64,000 nt of DNA from Alistipes provencensis. GTDB lineage: Bacteria > Bacteroidota > Bacteroidia > Bacteroidales > Rikenellaceae. The notes under the pieces were generated by a model. That model was not told the origin of the DNA. It did no database searches and was given only the letters and a program-made list of their open reading frames with translations. Each line of letters starts with the position of its first letter. The stretch's first letter is position 1. This document shows positions 16,600 to 28,901 of this stretch, one piece after another. The position numbers were made by a program, and so were the translations under genes. The DNA lies in contig NZ_LT559262.1 of the NCBI RefSeq assembly GCF_900083545.1, positions 1 to 64,000 of the forward strand. The letters run 5' to 3'.

Positions 16600-18549
16600 A
16601 TGGAACCCACACCGGACAAAATATACGACACGCTGCGCCGCTACTGGGGCTTCACCGAGTTCCGTCCCGTGCAGGAGGAGATTATCCGCTCGGCGATGGA
16701 GGGACGCGACACGCTGGCGCTGATGCCCACGGGCGGCGGCAAGTCGCTCACCTATCAGGTTCCGACCCTCGCCCGCGAGGGGCTTTGCATCGTCGTCACA
16801 CCGCTCATCGCCCTGATGAAAGATCAGGTCGACCGCCTCCGGGCGCGGCGCATCGCGGCCGTGGCCATCCATTCGGGGCTCTCTCCCCGGCAAATCGACA
16901 TCGCGCTGGACAACTGTGTCTACGGCGACGTGAAATTCCTCTACGTCGCCCCCGAGCGGCTGGCCACCGAGTCCTTCCGCCTGCGCGTCGTGCGGATGAA
17001 CGTCTCGCTCGTGGCCGTCGACGAAGCCCACTGCATCTCGCAGTGGGGCTACGACTTCCGCCCCTCGTACCTGCGCATCGCCGAACTGCGCGAACGACTC
17101 CCCGGCGTCCCCGTGCTGGCGCTCACGGCCTCGGCCACCCGCCTGGTGGCCGACGACATCATGCGCCACCTCAAATTCGCCGAACCGCATATCCTGCGCA
17201 GCAGTTTCGCACGTCCCAACCTTTCGTACAGCGTCCGCCGCACCGACGACAAGAACGGCCAACTGCTGCGGCTGGTGCACAACGTCCCCGGCTCGGGCAT
17301 CGTCTACACACGCACCCGCGAGGGCACCGAACAGACCGCCGACTTTCTGCGGCAGGAGGGCGTCCCGGCCGCGGCCTACCACGGCGGGCTGGGCCATACC
17401 GAGCGTGCGCTGCGGCAGGAGGAGTGGCTCTCGGGCAAGGTCCGCGTGATGGTCGCCACCAACGCCTTCGGCATGGGCATCGACAAACCCGACGTGCGGT
17501 TCGTGGTCCACTACGCCATGTGCGACTCGCTCGAAAGCTATTACCAGGAGGCCGGACGCGCAGGCCGCGACGGCGCGCGGGCCTATGCCCTGCTGCTCGT
17601 GGCTTCGGACGACAGCGACCGCATCGCACGGCGCTTCGAACAGGAGTTCCCCCCGCTGGAAAAGGTCAAGGACATCTATGAATCGGTCTGCTCCTACCTG
17701 CAGGTGGGCGTCGGCGACGGAGGCGAAGCGTCGTTCCTGTTCAACATCCACGACTTCTGCGCCCGCGAACACCTCTACTCGGGGACGGTCCTGAGCGCCC
17801 TGAAACTGCTTCAGCAGAACGGCTACATGACCCTCACCGACGCGCAGGACAACCCTGCGCGGGTGATGTTCTGCGTCAGCCGCGACGAACTGTACAAACT
17901 CCGCGTGCAGCGCGACGAACTCGACCACTTCATCCGCACCCTGCTGCGGCTCTACAACGGGGTCTTCACCGAATTCCGGCCCATCGACGAGGGCGAACTG
18001 GCCACATGGAGCGGTTACACCGTCCAGCGGGTCAAAGAACTGCTGAAACGGCTCTGGCAACTGCGCGTCATCCGCTACATCCCGTCGAACCGCTCGCCGA
18101 TCCTCTTCCTGAACGAAGAGCGCCTTCCGCGCGCCGACCTCTACATCGCCCCCGAAACCTACCAGCGGCGACAGCAACTGATGCGCGAACGCTTCGAACA
18201 GATGGTCGCCTACGCCGCCAACGACGACGAGTGCCGCGGCGCCGTGCTGGAAAAATACTTCGGCGAGGGCGATCCCGCCCCGTGCGGGGTGTGCGACGTG
18301 TGTCTCGCCCGCAAACGGGCCGCCAAGGCCGCCGGAACGCCCGATGCCGCCGCGCTGCGCAAAAGCATCCTGCAACGCCTGGCCGAATCCCCCGCCGACC
18401 CGCGTCAACTGGCCGCCGACATCTCCTGCACCCCCGAACGGCTGGCCGGGGCCGTGCGCGAACTGCTCGAAAAAGGCGAGGTCCGGACCGCCCCGGACGG
18501 CCGCATCGCGCTTTTCAATGCGCCCGACAGCCCGGACCCGGTAAAATAG
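16600..18549 (+). CDS. recQ: ATP-dependent DNA helicase RecQ
   Basis: A 649-residue superfamily-2 helicase. Motif 0/I: FRPVQEEII, then MPTGGGKSLTYQ (Walker A). Motif II: VAVDEAHCISQWGYDFRPSY. Motif VI: YYQEAGRAGRDG. The zinc-binding RecQ C-terminal region has CRGAVLEKYFGE followed by CGVCDVC. A short winged-helix-like tail follows, and I see no HRDC domain. RecQ unwinds DNA 3'-5' in recombination and fork repair. The ATG at 16600 was chosen because the frame's earlier TTG lies in the promoter. It is followed 59 bp later by a 3'-5' exonuclease gene that has its own -7 box. Confidence 0.95.
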   Translation: MEPTPDKIYDTLRRYWGFTEFRPVQEEIIRSAMEGRDTLALMPTGGGKSLTYQVPTLAREGLCIVVTPLIALMKDQVDRLRARRIAAVAIHSGLSPRQIDIALDNCVYGDVKFLYVAPERLATESFRLRVVRMNVSLVAVDEAHCISQWGYDFRPSYLRIAELRERLPGVPVLALTASATRLVADDIMRHLKFAEPHILRSSFARPNLSYSVRRTDDKNGQLLRLVHNVPGSGIVYTRTREGTEQTADFLRQEGVPAAAYHGGLGHTERALRQEEWLSGKVRVMVATNAFGMGIDKPDVRFVVHYAMCDSLESYYQEAGRAGRDGARAYALLLVASDDSDRIARRFEQEFPPLEKVKDIYESVCSYLQVGVGDGGEASFLFNIHDFCAREHLYSGTVLSALKLLQQNGYMTLTDAQDNPARVMFCVSRDELYKLRVQRDELDHFIRTLLRLYNGVFTEFRPIDEGELATWSGYTVQRVKELLKRLWQLRVIRYIPSNRSPILFLNEERLPRADLYIAPETYQRRQQLMRERFEQMVAYAANDDECRGAVLEKYFGEGDPAPCGVCDVCLARKRAAKAAGTPDAAALRKSILQRLAESPADPRQLAADISCTPERLAGAVRELLEKGEVRTAPDGRIALFNAPDSPDPVK

Positions 18550-18584
18550 CGCCCCGACGAGCCGCTTTTCTGAAAATAATTCTG

Positions 18585-18592
18585 TAAATTTG
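18585..18592 (+). promoter_or_regulatory. -7 box of exonuclease-rlmI-esterase unit
   Basis: TAAATTTG, 17 bp before the ATG at 18609. The -33 element is not convincing. Confidence 0.5.
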
Positions 18593-18608
18593 TGGGAATT
18601 TTCACCGC

Positions 18609-19217
18609 ATGACCACAGTAAACAATTTCATCGATAAAATCAGCAACGAGCAGACCGCCCTGCTCCCGGCCGTCGAGTTCCGGGGGAAGATTCTCCTCGT
18701 CGAGCAGGAGCGCGACATCGCCGAGGCCTGCAAACAGCTCGCCCGGCAGCCGCTGATCGGCTTCGACACCGAGACGCGCCCCTCGTTCCGCCCGGGCGTG
18801 ACGTTCCGCGTGTCGCTGCTGCAACTCTCCACGCCGACGGTCTGCTACCTTTTCCGGCTCAACAAGATTCCGCTGGCCAAGCCCATCCTGCAACTGCTCG
18901 AGAACAGGGAGGTGCTCAAGATCGGCGCCGACGTGGCGGGCGACCTGCGCTCGCTGCGCCAGATCCGCCACTTCCGCGACGGGGGTTTCGTCGACCTGCA
19001 AACCATCGCGCCCCAGTGGGGCATCGAAGAGAAGAGCCTGCGCAAACTCTCGGCCATCGTGCTGGGACAGCGCGTCTCGAAGGCCCAGCGGCTGAGCAAC
19101 TGGGAGGCCGCGACCCTCACCGACAAACAGCAGCTTTACGCCGCCACCGATGCGTGGGTCTGCACCCGCATCTACGAACAACTGCTGCGCACACCGAAAA
19201 AACCGATCCGCAAATGA
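18609..19217 (+). CDS. 3'-5' exonuclease, DEDD superfamily (RNase D-like)
   Basis: A 202-residue single-domain exonuclease. The DEDDy motifs are visible: Exo I FDTETRP (about 49-55), Exo II KIGADVAGDLRSL (about 102-114) and Exo III LYAATDAWVC (about 178-187, Tyr then Asp). It is similar to the ribonuclease D/WRN exonuclease-like proteins common in Bacteroidetes; whether it acts on DNA or RNA cannot be told. It lies after recQ and overlaps rlmI by 4 bp (ATGA), so it is coupled to an rRNA methylase gene. A WRN-like pairing with recQ is possible, but a separate -7 box lies between. Confidence 0.88.
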   Translation: MTTVNNFIDKISNEQTALLPAVEFRGKILLVEQERDIAEACKQLARQPLIGFDTETRPSFRPGVTFRVSLLQLSTPTVCYLFRLNKIPLAKPILQLLENREVLKIGADVAGDLRSLRQIRHFRDGGFVDLQTIAPQWGIEEKSLRKLSAIVLGQRVSKAQRLSNWEAATLTDKQQLYAATDAWVCTRIYEQLLRTPKKPIRK

Positions 19218-20413
19218 TACCGCAAATCTACCTGCGCCGCGGCAAGGAGGAGTCGCTCCTGCGCCGCCACCCGTGGATTTTCTCGGGGGCCATCGACCAC
19301 ATCGAAGCCGAAGAGGAGTCCGATTTCGCCGAAGGGGCCCTCGTCGAGGTCTACACCCGCCCGGGCGAGTTCATCGCCCAAGGGCACTATCAGGTGGGCT
19401 CGATCGCCGTGCGCGTGCTCTCGTTCGAGCGCGAACCGATCGATCAGGCGTGGTGGAACCGGCGCATCGCCGTGGCCCACGACGTGCGCCGCACGCTCTC
19501 GCTCACGGACAACCCCGCGACGACCTGCTACCGCCTCGTCCACGGCGAGGGAGACTCCCTGCCGGGGCTGGTGGTGGACATCTACGGCACGACGGCCGTC
19601 ATCCAGTGCCACTCGGCGGGCATGTACCACGCCCGGCAGCAGATCGCCGAGGCGCTGCGCACGGTCTACGGCGACCGTCTGACGGCCATCTACGACAAAT
19701 CGTCGCAGACGCTCCCCTTCAAGGCCGACCTCGGGGCCGTCGACGGCTACCTGTGGGGCCGCGCGGAACACACTCCGCAGATCGTCATGGAGAACGGCGA
19801 ACGGTTCCTCGTCAACTGGGAGAAGGGGCAGAAAACAGGCTTTTTCCTCGACCAGCGCGAGAACCGCGAACTGGTGAAACGCTATGCGAAGGGCCGCACG
19901 GTGCTCAACACGTTCTGCTATACGGGCGGCTTTTCGGTCTACGCCCTCTCGGGCGGCGCGAAGGAGGTCTGCTCGGTCGACTCCTCGGAACGCGCCGTGG
20001 CACTTGCCACCGAGAACATGCGGCTCAACTTCGGCGACAGCGCGGCCCACTCGGAGGTCGCCGCCGACGCCGTGGAGTATCTGAAGGACATCGGTGACCG
20101 GTACGACCTCATCATCCTCGACCCGCCGGCCTTCGCCAAGCACCACAAGGTGCTGGGCAACGCCATGCAGGGCTACAAGCGGCTCAACGCCCGGGCGCTG
20201 TCGCAAATCCGCCCCGGCGGCATCCTCTTTACGTTCTCCTGCTCGCAGGCGGTTTCCAAGGAGCTGTTCCGCACGACGGTCTTTTCGGCCGCGGCCATCG
20301 CGGGCCGCAAGGTGCGCATCCTGCACCAACTGACCCAGCCCGCCGACCATCCGATCAACATCTACCACCCCGAGGGCGAATACCTCAAAGGGCTGGTACT
20401 TTATGTGGAATAA
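19214..20413 (+). CDS. rlmI: 23S rRNA (cytosine-5-)methyltransferase RlmI family
   Basis: A 399-residue class I SAM-dependent methyltransferase. It has an N-terminal PUA-like domain (about 1-75; LRRGKEESLLRRHPWIFSGAI), a central region, and a Rossmann domain with NTFCYTGGFSVYA (SAM motif I), DLIILDPPAFAK (motif IV) and FTFSCSQAV (motif VI with catalytic Cys). This matches RlmI, which makes m5C1962 in E. coli 23S rRNA. The start at 19214 (MIPQIYLRRG) overlaps the exonuclease stop by 4 bp. The frame stays open further upstream, but only in the shadow of that gene. Confidence 0.92.
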   Translation: MIPQIYLRRGKEESLLRRHPWIFSGAIDHIEAEEESDFAEGALVEVYTRPGEFIAQGHYQVGSIAVRVLSFEREPIDQAWWNRRIAVAHDVRRTLSLTDNPATTCYRLVHGEGDSLPGLVVDIYGTTAVIQCHSAGMYHARQQIAEALRTVYGDRLTAIYDKSSQTLPFKADLGAVDGYLWGRAEHTPQIVMENGERFLVNWEKGQKTGFFLDQRENRELVKRYAKGRTVLNTFCYTGGFSVYALSGGAKEVCSVDSSERAVALATENMRLNFGDSAAHSEVAADAVEYLKDIGDRYDLIILDPPAFAKHHKVLGNAMQGYKRLNARALSQIRPGGILFTFSCSQAVSKELFRTTVFSAAAIAGRKVRILHQLTQPADHPINIYHPEGEYLKGLVLYVE

Positions 20414-20416
20414 ACC

Positions 20417-21262
20417 ATGAAAAAACTGCTCACCACCACCCTGCTTGCGCTCACCGCGGCCCTGACGGCCGGGGCCCAGAGCCGCACCGAAGTCTACACC
20501 GTCCCGAGCAAGATCCTCGGCGTCGAAAAGAGTTGCACGGTCTACCTGCCCGACGGTTACGACCGTTCCGGGGAGAGTTATCCGGTGCTCTACCTGCTGC
20601 ACGGCGCCAGCGGCTGCCACACCGACTGGACCCGGAAAGGCTACATGCGCCGCATCACCGACGAAACCGTCGCCTCGGGCATGGCCCGTCCGATGATCGT
20701 CGTCATGCCCGACGCCGCGGGCGAGGGCGAGAACTACACCGGCCGACACATGGGCTACTTCGACGTCCCGGGCTGGAACTACGAACAGTTCTTTTTCGAG
20801 GAGTTCATCCCCGCCGTCGAGAAACACTACCGCATCGCCGGCGACAAGGCCCACCGCGCCATTTCGGGGCTCTCGATGGGCGGCGGCGGCACGGCGGTCT
20901 ACGCCCTGCGCCACCCCGAGGTCTTCGGCTCGGCCTGCCCGATGAGCGGCCTGCTGGACGTCCTGCCCGGCCCGCGCAACTACGACGACGCATTCCAGCA
21001 ATCCGTCGCCGACAACTCGCCCGTGGCGATGCTGCGCCAGATGCCCGACGACCGGCTCGACGGCGTGCGCTCGGTCCGCTGGTGGGTGGACTGCGGCGAC
21101 GACGACTTCCTCTGGAAATCCAATGTCGACTTCTATTCGCTCATGCGCGAGCGGAACATCCCCCTGCAATACCGCATGCGCGACGGCGGCCACACATGGC
21201 GCTACTGGGAAACCGTACTGCCCGACGTGCTGGTCTTCGTCTCGGCGGGATTCGGCAAATAG
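20417..21262 (+). CDS. exported alpha/beta-hydrolase esterase
   Basis: A 281-residue protein with a signal peptide ending near LTAGAQS and a putative-esterase (esterase D/feruloyl-esterase-like) domain. It has VLYLLHGASG near the oxyanion side, the nucleophile elbow GLSMGGGGT, a candidate Asp in CGDDDF and the catalytic His in DGGHTWRYWE. Such secreted enzymes often remove acyl groups from plant polysaccharides. No glycoside hydrolase or SusCD genes are nearby, so the natural substrate is unknown. It begins 3 bp after rlmI and ends at a strong terminator. Confidence 0.87.
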   Translation: MKKLLTTTLLALTAALTAGAQSRTEVYTVPSKILGVEKSCTVYLPDGYDRSGESYPVLYLLHGASGCHTDWTRKGYMRRITDETVASGMARPMIVVMPDAAGEGENYTGRHMGYFDVPGWNYEQFFFEEFIPAVEKHYRIAGDKAHRAISGLSMGGGGTAVYALRHPEVFGSACPMSGLLDVLPGPRNYDDAFQQSVADNSPVAMLRQMPDDRLDGVRSVRWWVDCGDDDFLWKSNVDFYSLMRERNIPLQYRMRDGGHTWRYWETVLPDVLVFVSAGFGK

Positions 21263-21273
21263 CCCGCAACGAA

Positions 21274-21302
21274 AAAAAGGTCCCTTTCCGGGACCTTTTT
21301 CT
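21274..21302. terminator. bidirectional terminator
   Basis: Perfect stem AAAAAGGTCCC/GGGACCTTTTT with a 5-nt loop. It ends the esterase gene (+) and the converging exported-protein gene (-), whose stop lies in it. Confidence 0.93.
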
Positions 21303-22167
21303 ATTTCACTTTTTCGTAGACGTAAACCTCGTGGATTTCCCGGTCGTAACCCGGATAGAATCCCCGCGGCATCCCGAGCACGATCCGCGCGCCCCGGTTG
21401 GCCAATACCAACAGGTCGTCCGTCGCGGGATCGACGGCCAGCCCCTCGATCTCACCGGCCCGCCGGAAATCGTCCATCGAACGGAACGGCAGCACCGTGG
21501 CACAGGACTTTCCGTCGCGCAGGTCGGCGATGTAGAGATTATCCGGCTCGCCGAGATCGGCATCCCCGTCGTCGGCCGAGATCAGCATCCGCCCGCCGGA
21601 CATGAAGATGCCCTGCTGCCACTGCGGCACGGGACGCAAATGGACCTTGCGGACGTATTTCCCCGACGCGAGGTCATAGCCGTAGACATAGCGTCCGTCG
21701 ACCCAGTCGGCCATCCAGACCATGCCGCCGTCGCGGTCCACGGCCAACCCGCACACCTCGACCTGCCCCGACTCGGGCTCCCAGTCGATCGAACGTTTCC
21801 ATTGCAGCGTGTTGGCGTCGTACACCGCCACCTGAATATTCTCTCCGCGGCCGTCGTCGAAGGTCTCGATCCCGGCATAAATCTCCCCGTTCCAGACGTC
21901 GATGTCGCCGATGTGGTTCGCCGCGAGCGGCAGCCCCTCGAAAGGCCGCTCGTTCTCGGCCACCAGCCGCCCCTGCTTGTCGTACTTGTAGAGCGCCGTG
22001 CTGCCCGAGACATAATAATACGTCGAATCGGCGGCGATTCCCTGCCGTCCTTCGACCGGAATCACCCGCGCCAGACGGTATTCCGCCCCCAACTCCTGCG
22101 CCGCAAGCGGCATCGCAGCCGCCAGCAGCAGCCCGAAAATCAATAATCGTTTCATCTTCATTTCCAT
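21301..22167 (-). CDS. exported beta-propeller-like protein
   Basis: A 288-residue protein from the ATG at 22167 (MEMKMKRLLIFGLLL...), with a signal peptide ending at PLAAQ. Repeated segments such as YYYVSGSTALYKYD, GEIYAGIETFDD, MVWMADWVDGRYVYGYD and DNLYIADLRDG look like blades of a six-bladed propeller of the SMP-30/NHL style. No catalytic residues are assigned. The frame extends upstream to 22206, but that would place the start within the yidC terminator hairpin, so the later ATG is preferred. Function unknown. Confidence 0.7.
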   Translation of the reverse strand: MEMKMKRLLIFGLLLAAAMPLAAQELGAEYRLARVIPVEGRQGIAADSTYYYVSGSTALYKYDKQGRLVAENERPFEGLPLAANHIGDIDVWNGEIYAGIETFDDGRGENIQVAVYDANTLQWKRSIDWEPESGQVEVCGLAVDRDGGMVWMADWVDGRYVYGYDLASGKYVRKVHLRPVPQWQQGIFMSGGRMLISADDGDADLGEPDNLYIADLRDGKSCATVLPFRSMDDFRRAGEIEGLAVDPATDDLLVLANRGARIVLGMPRGFYPGYDREIHEVYVYEKVK

Positions 22168-22183
22168 TTTACGTCCTCTCCGG

Positions 22184-22233
22184 CAAAAACAGGGCCGGAG
22201 CCGCATTCCCCGTCGAGGAATCCGCTCCGGCCC
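22184..22233 (-). terminator. terminator of yidC
   Basis: Stem GGGCCGGAGC/GCTCCGGCCC (22192-22201 with 22224-22233), with an inner ATTCC/GGAAT stem, followed on the minus strand by a TTTTT tract. Confidence 0.85.
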
Positions 22234-22254
22234 GGATCGAAAGCGGATTCCCGC

Positions 22255-24201
22255 CTATTTTTTCTTCGCGCGCTGCTGGGCCTCCTGCTGACGCATCAGC
22301 TCCTCGTAACGCTGCTGGAATTTCGATTTCTTACCCTTCGACTTCTTCGCGGCATTGGCCTGCATGATGGCGTGTATCTTCTGGTCGTCGACCATGCGGC
22401 GGATGACGAGCGTCTGCCCGATGGTGAAGAGGTTCGAAAGCAGGTAGTAGTAGCACAGACCGCTCGAATAGCTGTTGAACCAGAAGAGCATCATGATCGG
22501 CATCATGTAGACCATCATGAACTTCATGCCGGCCATCTGGGGCTGCGACGAAGCGGTCTGCTGGTAGCTGAAATAGGAGTATCCGAACAGCGACACGGCC
22601 ATCAGCAGGGCGAACAGCGACACATGATCGCCATAGAACGGAATCGAGAACGGCAGGTTCAGCACGCTGTCGAACGACGAAAGGTCGTCGGCCCACAGGA
22701 ACGGCTGCTCGCGCAGCTCGATCGAGGCGGGGAAGAAGCGGAACATGGCGATCAGGATCGGCATCTGGATCAGCATCGGAATACAGCCGCCCATGGGATT
22801 GATGCCCGCCTTTTTATAGAGTTCCATCATCGCCTGCTGCTTCTTGGCGGCGTCCTCGCGCTTGGGGAATTTCTTGTTCAGCTCGTCGACCTGCGGCTTT
22901 ATCAGGCGCATCTTGGCCATCGAGACGTAGCTCTTGTAGGTGAGCGGCGAAATCACCAGCTTCACGAGCAGCACCAAGATCAGGATGATGATACCGAAGC
23001 TGGCGATGTAGTTGCGCAGGAAATCGAAGACCGGGATCACGCACCAGCGGTTGACCCACCCGAAGATGCCCCAGCCCAGCGGCACCAGACGCTCGAGGTG
23101 AATCTCGGCGCCCTTCGGATCGTCGACTTTCTTGAGAATCGAATACTTGTTGGGACCGAAATAGAAGGCGAAATCATACCCTTCGGTCTGCGCCGTATAG
23201 GGCACGCCCATCTGCGCCGTGAAGGTCTTGAGCAGCGACGACTCGGGAGCCGCCGTGTCGAACGACAGGTTGGCATAGGAGACGTTCTCCGGAGCGATGA
23301 ACACCGACGAGAAGAACTGCTGCTTGAAGGCCACCCACGACACCTGCGTCGTGATGTTCTTCGACTTGGCGCCGTCGCTCATGCCCAGCTCCTCGATCGA
23401 CGATTCGCCCGGGAAGCGGTAAGCCAGCGTGGTGTACATGTTCTCGTTCTGAAATCCCTTCTCGTTCTGGTAGGTGGTGTTTGCCCAGTCGATCTGAATC
23501 TGGGTCTGGTTGGCCATCTCGCGGGCCATGTTCACCAGCCGCACATCGAAATTCACGAGGTAGTCGCGCTCGGGCGACTCCGTGTTATAGATGGTGTAGC
23601 GATATTCCAGATACGACTCCTCGGCGACCGGCAGCCGCATCACGATGCACTTCGCACCGTCGGCCGTCGTCGTCTCCGGCTCGGCCGTGAAGACATAGTC
23701 CAGCGTGTTTACGGGGATGTTCCTCAGCCCGTTCTTCACATAGAACGACAAACCGAAACGGGACGTCGCCGGGTCCATCAGCTCGATCGGCTGGTTGCGC
23801 TCGCCGCGCGGGGCGTACTTGGTGTAGTCTTTCAGCGTGACGCCCTTGATCTGGCCGCCTTGGGTCGAGAAACGCACCGACATCACGTCGTTCTCGACGG
23901 TGAACTCCTCGGCTTCCGCCTCGCGGGCCGTCGTCAGCGACTCGCCCAGCGTCTCCACCTGACGTTCGCGCACCGCTGCCGCAAGCTCCTCGGCCGTCGC
24001 CCCGGAGGGCGCTTCGCCTACCGCCGTCGAATCGGCTGCGGGAACTGCCGCGGGCCGCGTCGCGCGGGCCACCGAGTCCATATAGGCTTCGTACGCCTCT
24101 TTCTTTTCGAGATATTCCTTTTGCTGCTTGCTGTTGAAATAGGCGAATCCCAGAAAGAGGACCGCCACGACGGCAATGCCGATAATTGATTTCTTATCCA
24201 T
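22255..24201 (-). CDS. yidC: membrane protein insertase YidC
   Basis: A 648-residue insertase of the Gram-negative type. An N-terminal anchor (IGIAVVAVLFLGFAYF, about 6-21) is followed by a large periplasmic domain (about 75-370). The conserved C-terminal five-helix core (about 385-620) contains LVKLVISPLTYKSYVSMAKM, with the positively charged hairpin DELNKKFPKREDAAKKQQ. The tail is Lys-rich. YidC inserts and folds inner-membrane proteins alone or with SecYEG. It lies 175 bp after pyrG, with a two-stem repeat element in the gap. Confidence 0.97.
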   Translation of the reverse strand: MDKKSIIGIAVVAVLFLGFAYFNSKQQKEYLEKKEAYEAYMDSVARATRPAAVPAADSTAVGEAPSGATAEELAAAVRERQVETLGESLTTAREAEAEEFTVENDVMSVRFSTQGGQIKGVTLKDYTKYAPRGERNQPIELMDPATSRFGLSFYVKNGLRNIPVNTLDYVFTAEPETTTADGAKCIVMRLPVAEESYLEYRYTIYNTESPERDYLVNFDVRLVNMAREMANQTQIQIDWANTTYQNEKGFQNENMYTTLAYRFPGESSIEELGMSDGAKSKNITTQVSWVAFKQQFFSSVFIAPENVSYANLSFDTAAPESSLLKTFTAQMGVPYTAQTEGYDFAFYFGPNKYSILKKVDDPKGAEIHLERLVPLGWGIFGWVNRWCVIPVFDFLRNYIASFGIIILILVLLVKLVISPLTYKSYVSMAKMRLIKPQVDELNKKFPKREDAAKKQQAMMELYKKAGINPMGGCIPMLIQMPILIAMFRFFPASIELREQPFLWADDLSSFDSVLNLPFSIPFYGDHVSLFALLMAVSLFGYSYFSYQQTASSQPQMAGMKFMMVYMMPIMMLFWFNSYSSGLCYYYLLSNLFTIGQTLVIRRMVDDQKIHAIMQANAAKKSKGKKSKFQQRYEELMRQQEAQQRAKKK

Positions 24202-24261
24202 TCAAACTTTAATTATTTGCACCGACAGTTCAAAACTCCGATTTTGCCGTGAAACGGCATT

Positions 24262-24325
24262 AAGCCCCCGCCTAAGGCGGGGGTTTGGGGGTGGGTCAAA
24301 TTTGTAAACGACGCCGCAGGCGGCG
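24262..24325 (+). repeat. two-stem-loop repeat element, copy A1
   Basis: Stem 1 CCCCCGCC/GGCGGGGG (24265-24283), linker TTTGGGGGTGGGTC then ATTTGTAAAC, stem 2 CGCCGC/GCGGCG (24312-24325). It lies between pyrG and yidC, and it shares stem 1 and linker with copies at 34394 and 53774. Confidence 0.88.
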
Positions 24326-24376
24326 AAAAAACGAGAGTCGATTGCAAGAAATGGTACATCCTATTATCTTTCTTCC

Positions 24377-28311
<3,935 letters not shown>

Positions 28312-28319
28312 TTTTGATT

Positions 28320-28358
28320 CCCGTATATATACGGGGGTATATAAATCTTGCAAATGTA
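28320..28358 (-). promoter_or_regulatory. promoter and palindromic leader of DUF349-pyrG unit
   Basis: Minus-strand TACATTTG (28358-28351) is a -7 box. The transcript would start near 28345 and then contain the perfect 16-nt palindrome CCCGTATATATACGGG (28320-28335), only 8 bp from the ATG at 28311. A hairpin so close to the start could affect translation initiation or mRNA stability. Confidence 0.6.
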
Positions 28359-28481
28359 ACCATTTTATGCGGAATCCGGAAATGATTTCGCCAAAAGATG
28401 CAACAACGCCGCCATCCGGACGAGAGAAACCCCTGCATCCCGGCACGGCAGCGTGATTTTCCGGACGTTTCCGGCCCGTCG

Positions 28482-28901
28482 TCAGCGCTTGCGCCCCTTG
28501 GCGGCAAGACGCTTGGGCGCGGCCTGACGGCCCGTCGTGACGGGACGCGCCCCGCGGCGCACGCTCTTGGTTCCGGCTCCGCCGCGCTTGGGTTTCTCCC
28601 ATGCCGCAGCGTCGTCGTAACGCTGAAAAGCCTCCCAGTCGAACGCTTCGTTACCGCCCGTCGGGGGCGCGCTCCAGTCGTTCGCGGCCTTTTTCCGGCT
28701 CCGCGTCTCCGGGCGGGGCTCCTCCGCCGGAGCCTCGGCCTTCCGGCCCCGTTTCACGGGACGCTCCGCGGCCTCGGCCTGCGGCGCGGCGTCGGCATCC
28801 CGGCGGCGGCTCCGCCTTTCGGGACCGGGCCCTGCTCTTCCTCCGTCGGAGTAGTCCCAGACCGCCTTGTTGACGGGCCACAGGTCCTTCTCGTCCATCA
28901 T
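28482..28901 (-). CDS. basic, low-complexity protein downstream of DEAD-box helicase
   Basis: A 139-residue Arg/Lys/Ala/Pro-rich protein that overlaps the helicase stop by 4 bp. Its ordered-looking beginning MMDEKDLWPVNKAVWDYSD is followed by a disordered basic tail ending in KGRKR. No family recognised. The reading frame stays protein-like for about ten codons upstream of its ATG (PTVECLRE), inside the helicase's last codons. It may therefore be the C-terminal tail of the helicase separated by a frameshift, or a coupled small RNA-binding protein. Confidence 0.5.
   Translation of the reverse strand: MMDEKDLWPVNKAVWDYSDGGRAGPGPERRSRRRDADAAPQAEAAERPVKRGRKAEAPAEEPRPETRSRKKAANDWSAPPTGGNEAFDWEAFQRYDDAAAWEKPKRGGAGTKSVRRGARPVTTGRQAAPKRLAAKGRKR

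Noticed and set aside
19016-19213. Upstream extension of rlmI
   Set aside because: Lies within the exonuclease gene in another frame; RlmI homology begins at the ATG at 19214, which overlaps the exonuclease stop.
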